From the NCBI RefSeq assembly GCF_001435815.1, contig NZ_AZFV01000013.1:1-64000 (forward strand): a stretch of DNA of 64,000 nt, written 5' to 3'. The position numbers and the translations under genes were made by a program. The notes below the pieces were generated by a model. It made no database searches. It worked only from the letters and a program-made list of their open reading frames with translations, and was not told where the DNA came from. This document shows, in pieces, positions 27,719-35,562 of this stretch; positions within the stretch are counted from its first letter, which is position 1; the number at the start of each line of letters is the position of its first letter. This DNA is from Companilactobacillus nantensis DSM 16982 (GTDB lineage Bacteria > Bacillota > Bacilli > Lactobacillales > Lactobacillaceae).

Positions 27719-27982
27719 ATGATTTTACTACTGCTTGCTGTATATTTTATTACCTGTGAAATTCTTGTCCAAAAAGGATTCGTTCCCAAGTTTTTAAAAA
27801 ATCTGCGGGCAGGAAAATTAATCTTAACGTCACTACTAATTATTTTAGGTTTAGCTGTCGTAAGTTTTTACGTCAGATTCGCCGTAATTTTAGTTGTACT
27901 CAGCACAATCTATTTATCAATTGTAATTTCAAACTACTACTTGAAAGAATTTCAGAAAATGGAAAGAGGTAAAAAGATATGA
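27719..27982 (+). CDS. Small membrane protein of the PTS operon
   Basis: An 87-residue protein with three predicted membrane helices (about 2-17, 31-50 and 52-70) and a basic C-terminus. It lies seven bases after the EIIC gene and overlaps the next gene by four bases (ATGA), so it is almost certainly translated. AAAGGAATAG gives a weak, distant ribosome site. I do not recognise the family. Its position suggests an accessory subunit of the permease, but no function can be assigned. Confidence 0.6.
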   Translation: MILLLLAVYFITCEILVQKGFVPKFLKNLRAGKLILTSLLIILGLAVVSFYVRFAVILVVLSTIYLSIVISNYYLKEFQKMERGKKI

Positions 27983-29067
27983 CCAAACGAACATTAGGCA
28001 TTTCACTTTATCCAGATCACAGCGATGTGAATGAAGATAAGCGTTACCTAGTACTTGCTAGTCAATATGGTTTCACCCGTATTTTTATGAGTATGTTAGA
28101 AGTTTCAGAAGGTAAGGAAAAAGTTGCTCAAAAGTTTACTGATTTAATCAAATTTGCTAAAGATTTGGGCTTTTCAACTACTTTAGACATTGCACCGAAT
28201 ATCTTTGATCAATTGGAAATTTCTTACGATGATTTAGATTTTTTCAGTGAATTAGGTGCCGATGCGATTCGTTTAGATCAAGGTTTCGACGGTCAAAAAG
28301 AAGCACTCCTATCATTCAATCCACAAGCAATGAATATCGAATTGAATATGAGTAATGATGTAGCTTACTTGGATAATATTTTAAGTTACGCTGCCAATCG
28401 TCCATTCATTTATGGTTGTCACAACTTTTATCCGCAACGAGGTACTGGACTACCACTCGATTTCTTTATCAGTGCTTCAAAACGATTTAAGAAACAAGGT
28501 ATCGAAACAGCTGCTTTTATTACTTCACAATCCGGTACGCTTGGCCCTTGGGATATCAACGATGGCTTACCAACTTTGGAAATGCATCGTGATTTGCCAC
28601 TAGATATTCAAGCTAAACATTTGTTTGCAACTAACTTGATTGATTGTGTCATTATCGGAAATGCTTATGCATCAGAGGATGAATTGCGTCGTTTAGGTGA
28701 ACTAGATCGTTATCAACTAGTTTTCAGAGTTGAATTGGCAGATGAAATCACACAACTAGAGCGAGAAATTTTACTTGATAATCAACATGTTAGACGAGGT
28801 GACGTGACTGATTTGGTCGTTCGTTCGACTGAAGTTCGGAAGAAGTATAAAGCTAATGATAATCCCGTCAATCCAGCAAGCCATACCTTTAAACGTGGCG
28901 ATATTGTGATTGGTAATGATGAATTTGGCAAGTATAAGAATGAATTGCAAGTTGTTCTTCAAGATCACTCAGATTTACGGAAGAATAAAGTGGCTCAAAT
29001 TCCAACAGATGAATTGTTCCTATTAGATTACATTGGCCCATGGGACAAATTCCGTTTTAGGAGATGA
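27979..29067 (+). CDS. DUF871 (MupG-like) 6-phospho-glycosidase, second copy
   Basis: A 362-residue DUF871 protein, about the length of the mupG product at 19782. It shares GISLYP at the start and the HNFYPQRGTGLP motif (HNYYPRENTGLD in MupG), but most other positions differ. The family is known to hydrolyse 6-phospho-MurNAc disaccharides. Here the neighbours are not murQ-like but an amidohydrolase, an ammonia-lyase and a ketodeoxy-acid aldolase, so the substrate is probably a different 6-phosphorylated disaccharide. The ATG overlaps the stop of the small membrane protein gene. Confidence 0.8.
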   Translation: MTKRTLGISLYPDHSDVNEDKRYLVLASQYGFTRIFMSMLEVSEGKEKVAQKFTDLIKFAKDLGFSTTLDIAPNIFDQLEISYDDLDFFSELGADAIRLDQGFDGQKEALLSFNPQAMNIELNMSNDVAYLDNILSYAANRPFIYGCHNFYPQRGTGLPLDFFISASKRFKKQGIETAAFITSQSGTLGPWDINDGLPTLEMHRDLPLDIQAKHLFATNLIDCVIIGNAYASEDELRRLGELDRYQLVFRVELADEITQLEREILLDNQHVRRGDVTDLVVRSTEVRKKYKANDNPVNPASHTFKRGDIVIGNDEFGKYKNELQVVLQDHSDLRKNKVAQIPTDELFLLDYIGPWDKFRFRR

Positions 29068-29071
29068 TTAT

Positions 29072-30202
29072 TTGAATAGTCTCTACATAAAAAACGGGAA
29101 GGATATTCACGAACAGCGGTTCGAATTATTGCTTGAAGCTGGCAAGATTGTAGCTGTTGCGCCGAGATTGGAAAATGTCGTCGCTGATTCAGTCATTGAT
29201 TTACAGGGAAAATCTTATGTTTCAGCCGGATGGATTGACGACCATGTTCATTGTTATGAAAAACTATCGCTTTATTATGATGATCCCGATTTAGTTGGCT
29301 ATTGTAACGGCGTTACAACTGTGATAGATGCTGGATCAACTGGTGCTGATAACATTGGTGATTTTTATCAATTAGCTCAATCAAAAAAAACTAATGTTTA
29401 CGCAATGATCAACATCTCTAAAACCGGTATTTTAGCTCAAGACGAACTGGGGGATATGAGTCGCTTGCAGTTTGATTTAATGCAACAAGCTGTTAGTGAT
29501 TATCCAGATTTTATTATTGGAATGAAAGCAAGAATCAGCAAGTCGGTTGTCGTAGATAATGGCATTAAACCATTAGTCGTCGCTAAAGAGTTTCAACAAA
29601 AACTGCATCCAAAACTACCATTGATGGTCCACGTTGGCACGAATCCACCTGAATTATCAGAAATAATGGACTTAATGGAAGCAGGTGATATTTTAACTCA
29701 TTGCTTCAATGGTAAAACGAATGGAATTTTGAATGCAGATGGTTCCATTAAGAAGTTTGTTCGAAGTGGTTTAGCTAAAGGAATCATTTTTGATGTCGGT
29801 CATGGAACGGAAAGTTTTAATTTCAAGACAGCAAAAGTTGCGTCCCAAAACAAACTCTACCCACAAAGTCTCAGTACTGATATTTATCACGGTAATCGTG
29901 AAAATGGTCCGGTTTATAATATGGCAACTTGTATCGAAAAGATGATGGTTTTAGGTTTCAAGCTTCCTGATATTTTGCCAATGATTACGAGCGTTCCAGC
30001 TCAAAACTATCACTTAGCAACTAAAGGTAGTTTAGTTTCCGGTATGGATGCGGATGTAACGATTTTTAACATTGAAAATGGCACTAAAACATTGTCAGAT
30101 TCCGATGGCAACATTCGACAAACTAACACTATCATCGAACCTATGTACAGTATTATCGGTGGAAAAGCTTATGCGATTGGAGAACAAAATGGATCTTTAT
30201 AA
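29072..30202 (+). CDS. Amidohydrolase, EF0837-like putative deacetylase
   Basis: A 376-residue binuclear-metal amidohydrolase. Metal ligands are visible: His58 and His60 in WIDDHVHCYE, the lysine likely to be carboxylated in GMKARIS, His in MVHVGTNP, His in LTHCFNG and Asp in LSTDIYH. This pattern fits the Atu3266/EF0837 group, which removes acetyl groups from alpha-acetylated acids. I start at TTG 29072 with AGGAGATG upstream, four bases after the previous stop. In this operon it may deacetylate an N-acetyl amino-sugar acid. That substrate is inferred. Confidence 0.8.
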   Translation: MNSLYIKNGKDIHEQRFELLLEAGKIVAVAPRLENVVADSVIDLQGKSYVSAGWIDDHVHCYEKLSLYYDDPDLVGYCNGVTTVIDAGSTGADNIGDFYQLAQSKKTNVYAMINISKTGILAQDELGDMSRLQFDLMQQAVSDYPDFIIGMKARISKSVVVDNGIKPLVVAKEFQQKLHPKLPLMVHVGTNPPELSEIMDLMEAGDILTHCFNGKTNGILNADGSIKKFVRSGLAKGIIFDVGHGTESFNFKTAKVASQNKLYPQSLSTDIYHGNRENGPVYNMATCIEKMMVLGFKLPDILPMITSVPAQNYHLATKGSLVSGMDADVTIFNIENGTKTLSDSDGNIRQTNTIIEPMYSIIGGKAYAIGEQNGSL

Positions 30203-31286
30203 AAAATATAATCTTAAACACGTCATCAACGCTGATGGAAAAATGACTATTTTAGGAGTATCCAAAGTTTCAGATGAAGTAGTTGAAGCTCAGAAACAAG
30301 GAGATCAAAATTTCTTTGAAATGAGTGACTTACTAATTCAAACCGGAAAGTATTTAGCAAAATTGGTTGATAGTGAAGATGCGTTAGTTGTTAATTCAGC
30401 TTCAGCCGGAATTGCTGAAACGATTGCTGGAGTGATTGGACAAGGTAGTCGTTATCATGTTTATCATCCATATACTGACCGGATTGCGAAACGAGAAGTG
30501 ATTTTGCCAATGGGTCACGATGTTGATTATGGAACACCCGTTGAAGTGATGTTGAATGTTGCTGGGGCCAAGATGGTTCCCGCTGGTTATGCCAATATGT
30601 GTACGCCAGAACATATCGAAATGCAGATAACGGATCAAACGGCAGCTATTTTATATATAAAGAGTCATCACACAGTTCAAAAGAGTATGTTAACGATTCC
30701 TGAAGCAATCGAAGTAGCCCATCGTCACAAATTACCACTGATTTTAGACGCCGCAGCTGAAGAAGATTTAGTTAAGTATTTAAAAATGGATGTTGATGTA
30801 GTGATTTATAGTGGCGCCAAAGCCATTGAAGGTCCAGCTTCAGGCGTGATTTTTGGAAAAACCAAGTATATCGGTTGGGCTCGGATGCAAGGTGCAGGAA
30901 TTGGCCGGGCTATGAAGATTGGAAAAGAAAATATCCTCGGATTGACTGCCGCTATTGCTAAGTATTTAAAAGAAGGTTCAGAATCAGGAGCCTCCATGAA
31001 ACAACGCTTAGAACCATTCGTTAATAATTTGTCAGAAGTACCAGATTTGAAAGTTAAGATTGTTCAAGATGCAGCTGGACGTCAAATTTTCCGAGCTGAA
31101 GTAACCCCAACTGGTGATTTATCAGCCAAAGAAATTTGTGAACAGTTACGTAACGGTGACATCGCGATATATGCCCGTGAATACCGTGTTAATGAAGGCA
31201 TTATTGAGTTTGATATTAGAGCAGTTAATGATGTCGAAATGTATCAAATCGTTTCCAGACTAAAAGAAATCATTGGAGGAGAATAA
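30189..31286 (+). CDS. dgaE: DgaE-like PLP enzyme (amino-sugar-acid ammonia-lyase)
   Basis: A 365-residue protein of the SelA-like PLP family (DgaE/YhfS group). The likely PLP lysine is Lys211 in YSGAKAIEGPASG. DgaE of Salmonella converts D-glucosaminate 6-phosphate to 2-keto-3-deoxygluconate 6-phosphate and ammonia. The ATG at 30189 lies 14 bases inside the end of the amidohydrolase gene behind TTGGAG. An in-frame start further upstream would give a long overlap and is unlikely. It is followed two bases later by the DgaF-like aldolase. Whether the real substrate is phosphorylated is open. Confidence 0.82.
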   Translation: MDLYKKYNLKHVINADGKMTILGVSKVSDEVVEAQKQGDQNFFEMSDLLIQTGKYLAKLVDSEDALVVNSASAGIAETIAGVIGQGSRYHVYHPYTDRIAKREVILPMGHDVDYGTPVEVMLNVAGAKMVPAGYANMCTPEHIEMQITDQTAAILYIKSHHTVQKSMLTIPEAIEVAHRHKLPLILDAAAEEDLVKYLKMDVDVVIYSGAKAIEGPASGVIFGKTKYIGWARMQGAGIGRAMKIGKENILGLTAAIAKYLKEGSESGASMKQRLEPFVNNLSEVPDLKVKIVQDAAGRQIFRAEVTPTGDLSAKEICEQLRNGDIAIYAREYRVNEGIIEFDIRAVNDVEMYQIVSRLKEIIGGE

Positions 31287-31288
31287 AA

Positions 31289-32023
31289 ATGAATTTACTA
31301 CCCAATTACTTAGAAAACGGAATTTGCTTAAACGTCTTGGCTAATTCAGTTCAAAATGCGAAAGACTGTTATGATGCCGCTGAAGGTCATGTAGTACTCG
31401 GTGTTTTAACAAAAAATTATCCAAGTGACGAAGCTGCAATTGATGATATGAAGAAATATCAAGCCGAAATCGCCAATGCTGTTTCGGTCGGTTTAGGTGC
31501 CGGTGATCCTAATCAAAGTAGCATGGTAGTTCGAGTTTCAAAGGCAATCCAACCACAACACGTTAACCAAGTTTTCACAGGCGTTGGTGCTTCTCGAGAA
31601 GCTTTAGGTCAAAATGAAACAATTATCAACGGGTTAGTTTCTCCAACTGGCCGTGTAGGCTTTGTTAATTTAGCAACTGGTCCCTTGAGTAGTCAAACAC
31701 CAGCAACAGAAGTGGCAATTGAAACTGCTATTGCTTTGCTAAAAGATATGGGTGGTTCATCAATTAAATTCTTCCCAATGAAGGGTCTTGCACACATCGA
31801 AGAATATAAAGAAGTTGCTCGCGCTTGTGCCGCTAATGATTTCGACCTTGAACCAACTGGTGGAATTGATTTAGAAAACTTTGAAGAAATCGTGCAAATT
31901 GCTGTTGATGCCGGTGTTAAACGAATCATTCCGCATGTATACAGTTCAATTATCGACAAAGCTACTGGTGACACTCGACCAGAAGATGTTGCTAAATTAT
32001 ACGAGATTATTAAGAAGTTTTAG
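31289..32023 (+). CDS. dgaF: DgaF-like 2-keto-3-deoxygluconate 6-phosphate aldolase
   Basis: A 244-residue TIM-barrel protein of the KDGP-aldolase (DgaF) family, expected to cleave 2-keto-3-deoxygluconate 6-phosphate into pyruvate and glyceraldehyde 3-phosphate. Lys160 in SSIKFFPMKGL is the likely Schiff-base residue. GGAGGAG precedes the ATG. It is coupled to the dgaE-like gene, with a two-base gap, as in dga operons. Confidence 0.85.
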   Translation: MNLLPNYLENGICLNVLANSVQNAKDCYDAAEGHVVLGVLTKNYPSDEAAIDDMKKYQAEIANAVSVGLGAGDPNQSSMVVRVSKAIQPQHVNQVFTGVGASREALGQNETIINGLVSPTGRVGFVNLATGPLSSQTPATEVAIETAIALLKDMGGSSIKFFPMKGLAHIEEYKEVARACAANDFDLEPTGGIDLENFEEIVQIAVDAGVKRIIPHVYSSIIDKATGDTRPEDVAKLYEIIKKF

Positions 32024-32033
32024 AGGTTAGTCT

Positions 32034-33026
32034 ATGAATATTTTAGCTTTTGGTGAGGTAATGTTGCGTTTGACTGTTGAAGATAAAATGATGCTTGAGC
32101 AAAATGATCATTTAACAATGTCAACAGTTGGAACCGGAGTTAACTTGCTGAGTAGTTTGGCTCATTTTGGTTATGACACATCGCTATTAACTGTCTTGCC
32201 AGACAATCCAATTGGTAAAAAAGCCGCAGCCGATATTCGGAAATTGGGTATTGCTGATAAAAATATTATTTATCGTGGGAAAAGCCTAGGCAGTTTCTTT
32301 GTTGAATTAGGTCAAGGTGCCAGACCACAACGAGTGACATATCAGGATCGTTTATCGAGTGCGTTTTGTCAGATGAACGCTGATGATTATGACTTTGAGA
32401 GAGCACTGGTTGGTGTTGATATTGTTCATATTTGTGGCATTGCCTTGAGTTTGAACCGCCAAACTAGAACGGCAGCTTTGAAACTTGCTCAAGTTGCCCA
32501 TGAACGCCATAAGACAGTTTGTTTCGATTTCAATTATCGAATGAGTCTTAACGAAGATAACAATCATGAAACGATGAAGAAACGTTATCAAAAAATCTTG
32601 CCGTTCGTTGATATTGCTTTTGGTAGTCAACGCGATTTAACAGACTTACTCGACTATCAAGTTGAAGATGAAACAAAATTATATCAACAATTTTGCCACG
32701 ATTATCAAATTAATTTCTTTGCAGGAAGTCAGCGCAGTTTTCAAGATGGTAAAAAATATTTTGCTGGTTTCTTGTTCCATCATGACAAAATTTATCGTTC
32801 TGCAGCCAAAGAGTTAACGATTCTTGATCGTATTGGAAGTGGTGATGCTTTTGCTAGTGGCGTTTTGGCAGGGTTGATAGAAAAATGGGACTTTGAAGAT
32901 ATTCTTGAGTTTGCGATTGCTAATTCGATTTTGGCGCAGGCTGCAATGAATGATGCACCGATTTTTAGTAAGGCTGACGTTTTCAATTATGTTGATAGTG
33001 AAGGTCGCAACGATTTAATTAGGTAG
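32034..33026 (+). CDS. kdgK: PfkB-family kinase, 2-keto-3-deoxygluconate kinase-like
   Basis: A 330-residue ribokinase-like sugar kinase. The C-terminal ATP/catalytic motif DRIGSGDAFASG (near residue 270) contains the catalytic Asp, and the N-terminal FGEVMLRLT is typical of KdgK. It is the last gene of the operon, ten bases after the aldolase gene. A KDG kinase implies that the keto-deoxy acid is made without its phosphate, which constrains the pathway. Repeat E begins at its stop codon. Confidence 0.85.
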   Translation: MNILAFGEVMLRLTVEDKMMLEQNDHLTMSTVGTGVNLLSSLAHFGYDTSLLTVLPDNPIGKKAAADIRKLGIADKNIIYRGKSLGSFFVELGQGARPQRVTYQDRLSSAFCQMNADDYDFERALVGVDIVHICGIALSLNRQTRTAALKLAQVAHERHKTVCFDFNYRMSLNEDNNHETMKKRYQKILPFVDIAFGSQRDLTDLLDYQVEDETKLYQQFCHDYQINFFAGSQRSFQDGKKYFAGFLFHHDKIYRSAAKELTILDRIGSGDAFASGVLAGLIEKWDFEDILEFAIANSILAQAAMNDAPIFSKADVFNYVDSEGRNDLIR

Positions 33027-33203
33027 CCGTCTCCAGAGCCGAGAAACATTCACAGGCTGTGAGGACCGGTCTGAGCCAAGGTCTCAGGCCTCGATTTGAA
33101 GCCTCGCAAGTTCAGCGGGTCTTCAAATACGTCCGGTGGTGTAAGGGCTAAAGCCCTAACGCCACTTTCACTGCCAGTGAATATTTCTCGGCTCTTCCGA
33201 CTA
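33026..33203 (+). repeat. Palindromic cloverleaf repeat, copy E
   Basis: Forward copy that touches the kdgK stop codon. Ends GCCGTCTCCAG and CTTCCGACTA. Outer stem AGAGCCGAGAAACATTCAC pairs with GTGAATATTTCTCGGCTCT. The inner hairpin GTAAGGGCTAAAGCCCTAAC is perfect except for its end pairs. Confidence 0.88.
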
Positions 33204-33260
33204 ATGAAATAGACTTTTAAGAGTAGTTTTAGATTTAAATTGAAACTAAAAAAGATAATA

Positions 33261-33304
33261 AAATACCCTTAACTGCGAATTTAACATCGCTGTTAAGGGT
33301 ATTT
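33261..33304. terminator. Bidirectional terminator between kdgK and the OYE gene
   Basis: AAATACCCTTAAC and GTTAAGGGTATTT form a perfect 13-pair stem, A-rich on one side and T-rich on the other. It probably ends the minus-strand gene and may also stop transcripts coming from kdgK. Confidence 0.75.
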
Positions 33305-33323
33305 GTGTTTAATTTAAAGGCGT

Positions 33324-34499
33324 TTAGTTTCCTTCAACTCCGCCGAGTTGTTTATCAAAATCATCTTTTGGTTGATCGTAATCAACTAAATGTAAATCGG
33401 CATGTAAAGCATAGAGAAAGTCGAGGAATGCTGAATTAACACCTAACTCATCGAGTTCTGCTAGTGACATTTGATAACGAATTGAGTTTTCCTGACCTAG
33501 TTCAACTTTTTGAACCCACTTTGGATCACGGATTGATTCACGACCGATGGCGGTAAAATCGATACCCGCGTTGATTAATTTTTCAGCATCGGCTGGTTTT
33601 TCAACTGAACCGACGGAAATTATTGGCAAACGTCCGTTAACGGCATTTTTAATTTTAAGAATAATAGGCTCATCATCGGATTTATCATTTAAAGAAGTCC
33701 GCCATGCGTAGCCCATAGAAACGTGCAGATAGTTGATAGGTTGGTCAGCTAAAACGTCAATGAATTTCAAAGTATCGTCTAATCTGATACCTGGTTCTTC
33801 AATTTCTTCTGGAGAAATACGATAGCCTACGATGAATTTATCAGCTGCATACTTTTCGACAGCATCGTGAACACTCTTAATAACTGCCAGTGGGAAACGC
33901 ATACGATTCTCTAAGCTGCCGCCCCATTTGTCTGTTCGACGATTAGAGTGGGGTGAGAAAAATTGTTGCATTAAGTAAGTATTGGCACCGTGTAATTCAA
34001 TGCCATCAAAACCAGCTTGAATAGCACGGCGAGTTGCTTGACCAAAGTCATCAATAATTTGTTCGATTTCAGCTTCAGTTAACTTACGCGGAGTTTCGGC
34101 ATTTGGACGTAATGCTGCCACAGCACTAGCAGAAACAGGTTGAACGCCACGTAAAATTTTAGAGTTGGACATCCGACCAGCGTGGAAAATTTGTAAAATG
34201 GCTTTCGTACCATTTTGTTTAACTGTGCTAGCAAGTTTCTTAAGACCGGGCATGAATTTATCACTAGCGACAGAAGGTTCACCTTCGAAACCTTTACCAT
34301 CATCAGAAACATTCATTGTAGGAATAATGAACATACCAACGCCACCAGTATGAATATCAAAATAACGCAATTCATCTTGGGAAACAGCACCATTCTCCAG
34401 TGCAGCAGCCTCAGTCATTGGTGGAATGACAATGCGGTTTTTAATTGTTACACCATTTTTGAAAGTATATGGTTTCAAAAAGTTATATTTTTCTGTCAT
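33324..34499 (-). CDS. Old Yellow Enzyme-family NADH:flavin oxidoreductase
   Basis: A 391-residue FMN TIM-barrel enzyme of the OYE family. Visible features are NRIVIPPMTEAA near the start, HAGRMS, the substrate/flavin motif FDGIELHGANTYLMQQFFSPHSNRR (first 20 residues named only as family pattern) and IGRESIRDP. It reduces activated double bonds with NAD(P)H. The ATG at 34499 has GAGGAA upstream; a start further upstream has no such site. It is divergent from an HxlR regulator gene, which may sense electrophiles and control it. Repeats F and G fill the space between. Confidence 0.9.
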   Translation of the reverse strand: MTEKYNFLKPYTFKNGVTIKNRIVIPPMTEAAALENGAVSQDELRYFDIHTGGVGMFIIPTMNVSDDGKGFEGEPSVASDKFMPGLKKLASTVKQNGTKAILQIFHAGRMSNSKILRGVQPVSASAVAALRPNAETPRKLTEAEIEQIIDDFGQATRRAIQAGFDGIELHGANTYLMQQFFSPHSNRRTDKWGGSLENRMRFPLAVIKSVHDAVEKYAADKFIVGYRISPEEIEEPGIRLDDTLKFIDVLADQPINYLHVSMGYAWRTSLNDKSDDEPIILKIKNAVNGRLPIISVGSVEKPADAEKLINAGIDFTAIGRESIRDPKWVQKVELGQENSIRYQMSLAELDELGVNSAFLDFLYALHADLHLVDYDQPKDDFDKQLGGVEGN

Positions 34500-34591
34500 A
34501 AGACAATTCCTCGTTTCTAAAAGTTTCAACGAAGTCATTGTAAATGGTTCTGTGCTAGAATCATAGTACGCACTATTTGGTAACTAGGGGG

Positions 34592-34769
34592 GTGCCGCCT
34601 CCGGTTTCAAACAGTAAAGCCTGCTGTGGGACCGCCCGGAGCCAAGGTCTCCGAGCTCGATTTTGAGCCCTGCAAAAACCGCAAGTCTCAAAATACGTCC
34701 TGTGGAGTAAGAGCTAAAGCTCCAACTCCACTATCACTGCAGGCTTTACTGTTTGAAACCTCCGGCTAA
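34592..34769 (+). repeat. Palindromic cloverleaf repeat, copy F
   Basis: Forward copy, starting GTGCCGCCTCC and ending CCTCCGGCTA. The outer stem GGTTTCAAACAGTAAAGCCT pairs with AGGCTTTACTGTTTGAAACC and differs entirely from copies A and C. The inner hairpins are present. Confidence 0.87.
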
Positions 34770-34901
34770 TGTAACTTGATAGTTAATAATAGATATAACT
34801 AGAGTTTTAAAGAATAAAATTAGTTCAAAGACCATGAAAAATACTCTATTACTATAAAATAATAAATTGTATTTCCAATGGAATTCGAAACAATTAATTA
34901 A

Positions 34902-35083
34902 CTAGTTTCTGTTAGCAAGAAATTTTGGCAGCAGTGCAGGTGGCGTTAGTGCTTTAGCACTTACGCCACGGGACGAGATTTGAAATTCGCGTACTTTGCG
35001 AAGTTCAAAATCGAGGTTCGAGACCGTATTTTGGCTCGAACCGGTCCCCACAGCAGCCTAAATTTCTTGCTAAAAGAGGCGGC
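34902..35083 (-). repeat. Palindromic cloverleaf repeat, copy G
   Basis: Reverse copy only 130 bases from copy F. Outer stem TAGCAAGAAATTT pairs with AAATTTCTTGCTA, and GGCAGCAGTG with CACAGCAGCC. The right end is AGAGGCGGC; the left end (CTAGTTTCTG) has diverged. The inner hairpin GTTAGTGCTTTAGCACTTAC is present. Confidence 0.82.
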
Positions 35084-35129
35084 TATACTACAAAAACACA
35101 GCATATTTAACACAATTAAAAGAGGTTTG

Positions 35130-35549
35130 ATGATGACTGAAAGAAACTATCACATGAGTCTTGATTTGACTCTTTCTGTAATTAATGGGAAATGGAAATC
35201 GTTGATTTTGTGCCACTTAGGTAGTCATTCTATGCGTAATGGTGAATTTTTGCGTAAGATTCCTGATATTAGTCAGAAGGTTTTGACTCAACAATTGAAT
35301 GAATTGGTTAACGATAAGATTGTTCAAAAAATTACTTTTCCAGGTTTACCGTTGCATGTTGAATATTCGTTAACTGATGAGGGCAAATCTTTGCGAAAGG
35401 TTTTAATTGATATGTCAGTTTGGGGTGAACATCACGCTGATAAATTAAATGCTGATGGGCAAAATGTTTCGTTTTCGAGTGATAATTATCGTGGTTATAC
35501 TAAAATTCAGACACCAAAAAAGGAAGTTGATCAGCGTATGGCTGAATAA
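35130..35549 (+). CDS. HxlR-family transcriptional regulator
   Basis: A 139-residue winged-helix protein of the HxlR type (LTLSVINGKWKSLILCHLG, then ISQKVLTQQLNELVNDKIV). Start at ATG 35130 (a tandem ATGATG) behind AGAGG; a longer frame reads back into repeat G and is not credible. The single Cys near the N-terminal helix could be redox-sensitive. It probably controls the divergent OYE-family gene. The 3' end overlaps a terminator stem. Confidence 0.88.
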   Translation: MMTERNYHMSLDLTLSVINGKWKSLILCHLGSHSMRNGEFLRKIPDISQKVLTQQLNELVNDKIVQKITFPGLPLHVEYSLTDEGKSLRKVLIDMSVWGEHHADKLNADGQNVSFSSDNYRGYTKIQTPKKEVDQRMAE

Positions 35550-35562
35550 CTTCCTTTTTTTC
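35515..35562. terminator. Bidirectional terminator overlapping the HxlR stop
   Basis: AAAAAAGGAAGTT and AACTTCCTTTTTT pair around a loop that contains the end of the coding region, and they serve both convergent genes. Confidence 0.75.

Noticed and set aside
34980-35129. N-terminal extension of the HxlR protein into repeat G
   Set aside because: The extension is made of repeat sequence, and the ATG at 35130 has AGAGG upstream and fits the family start.
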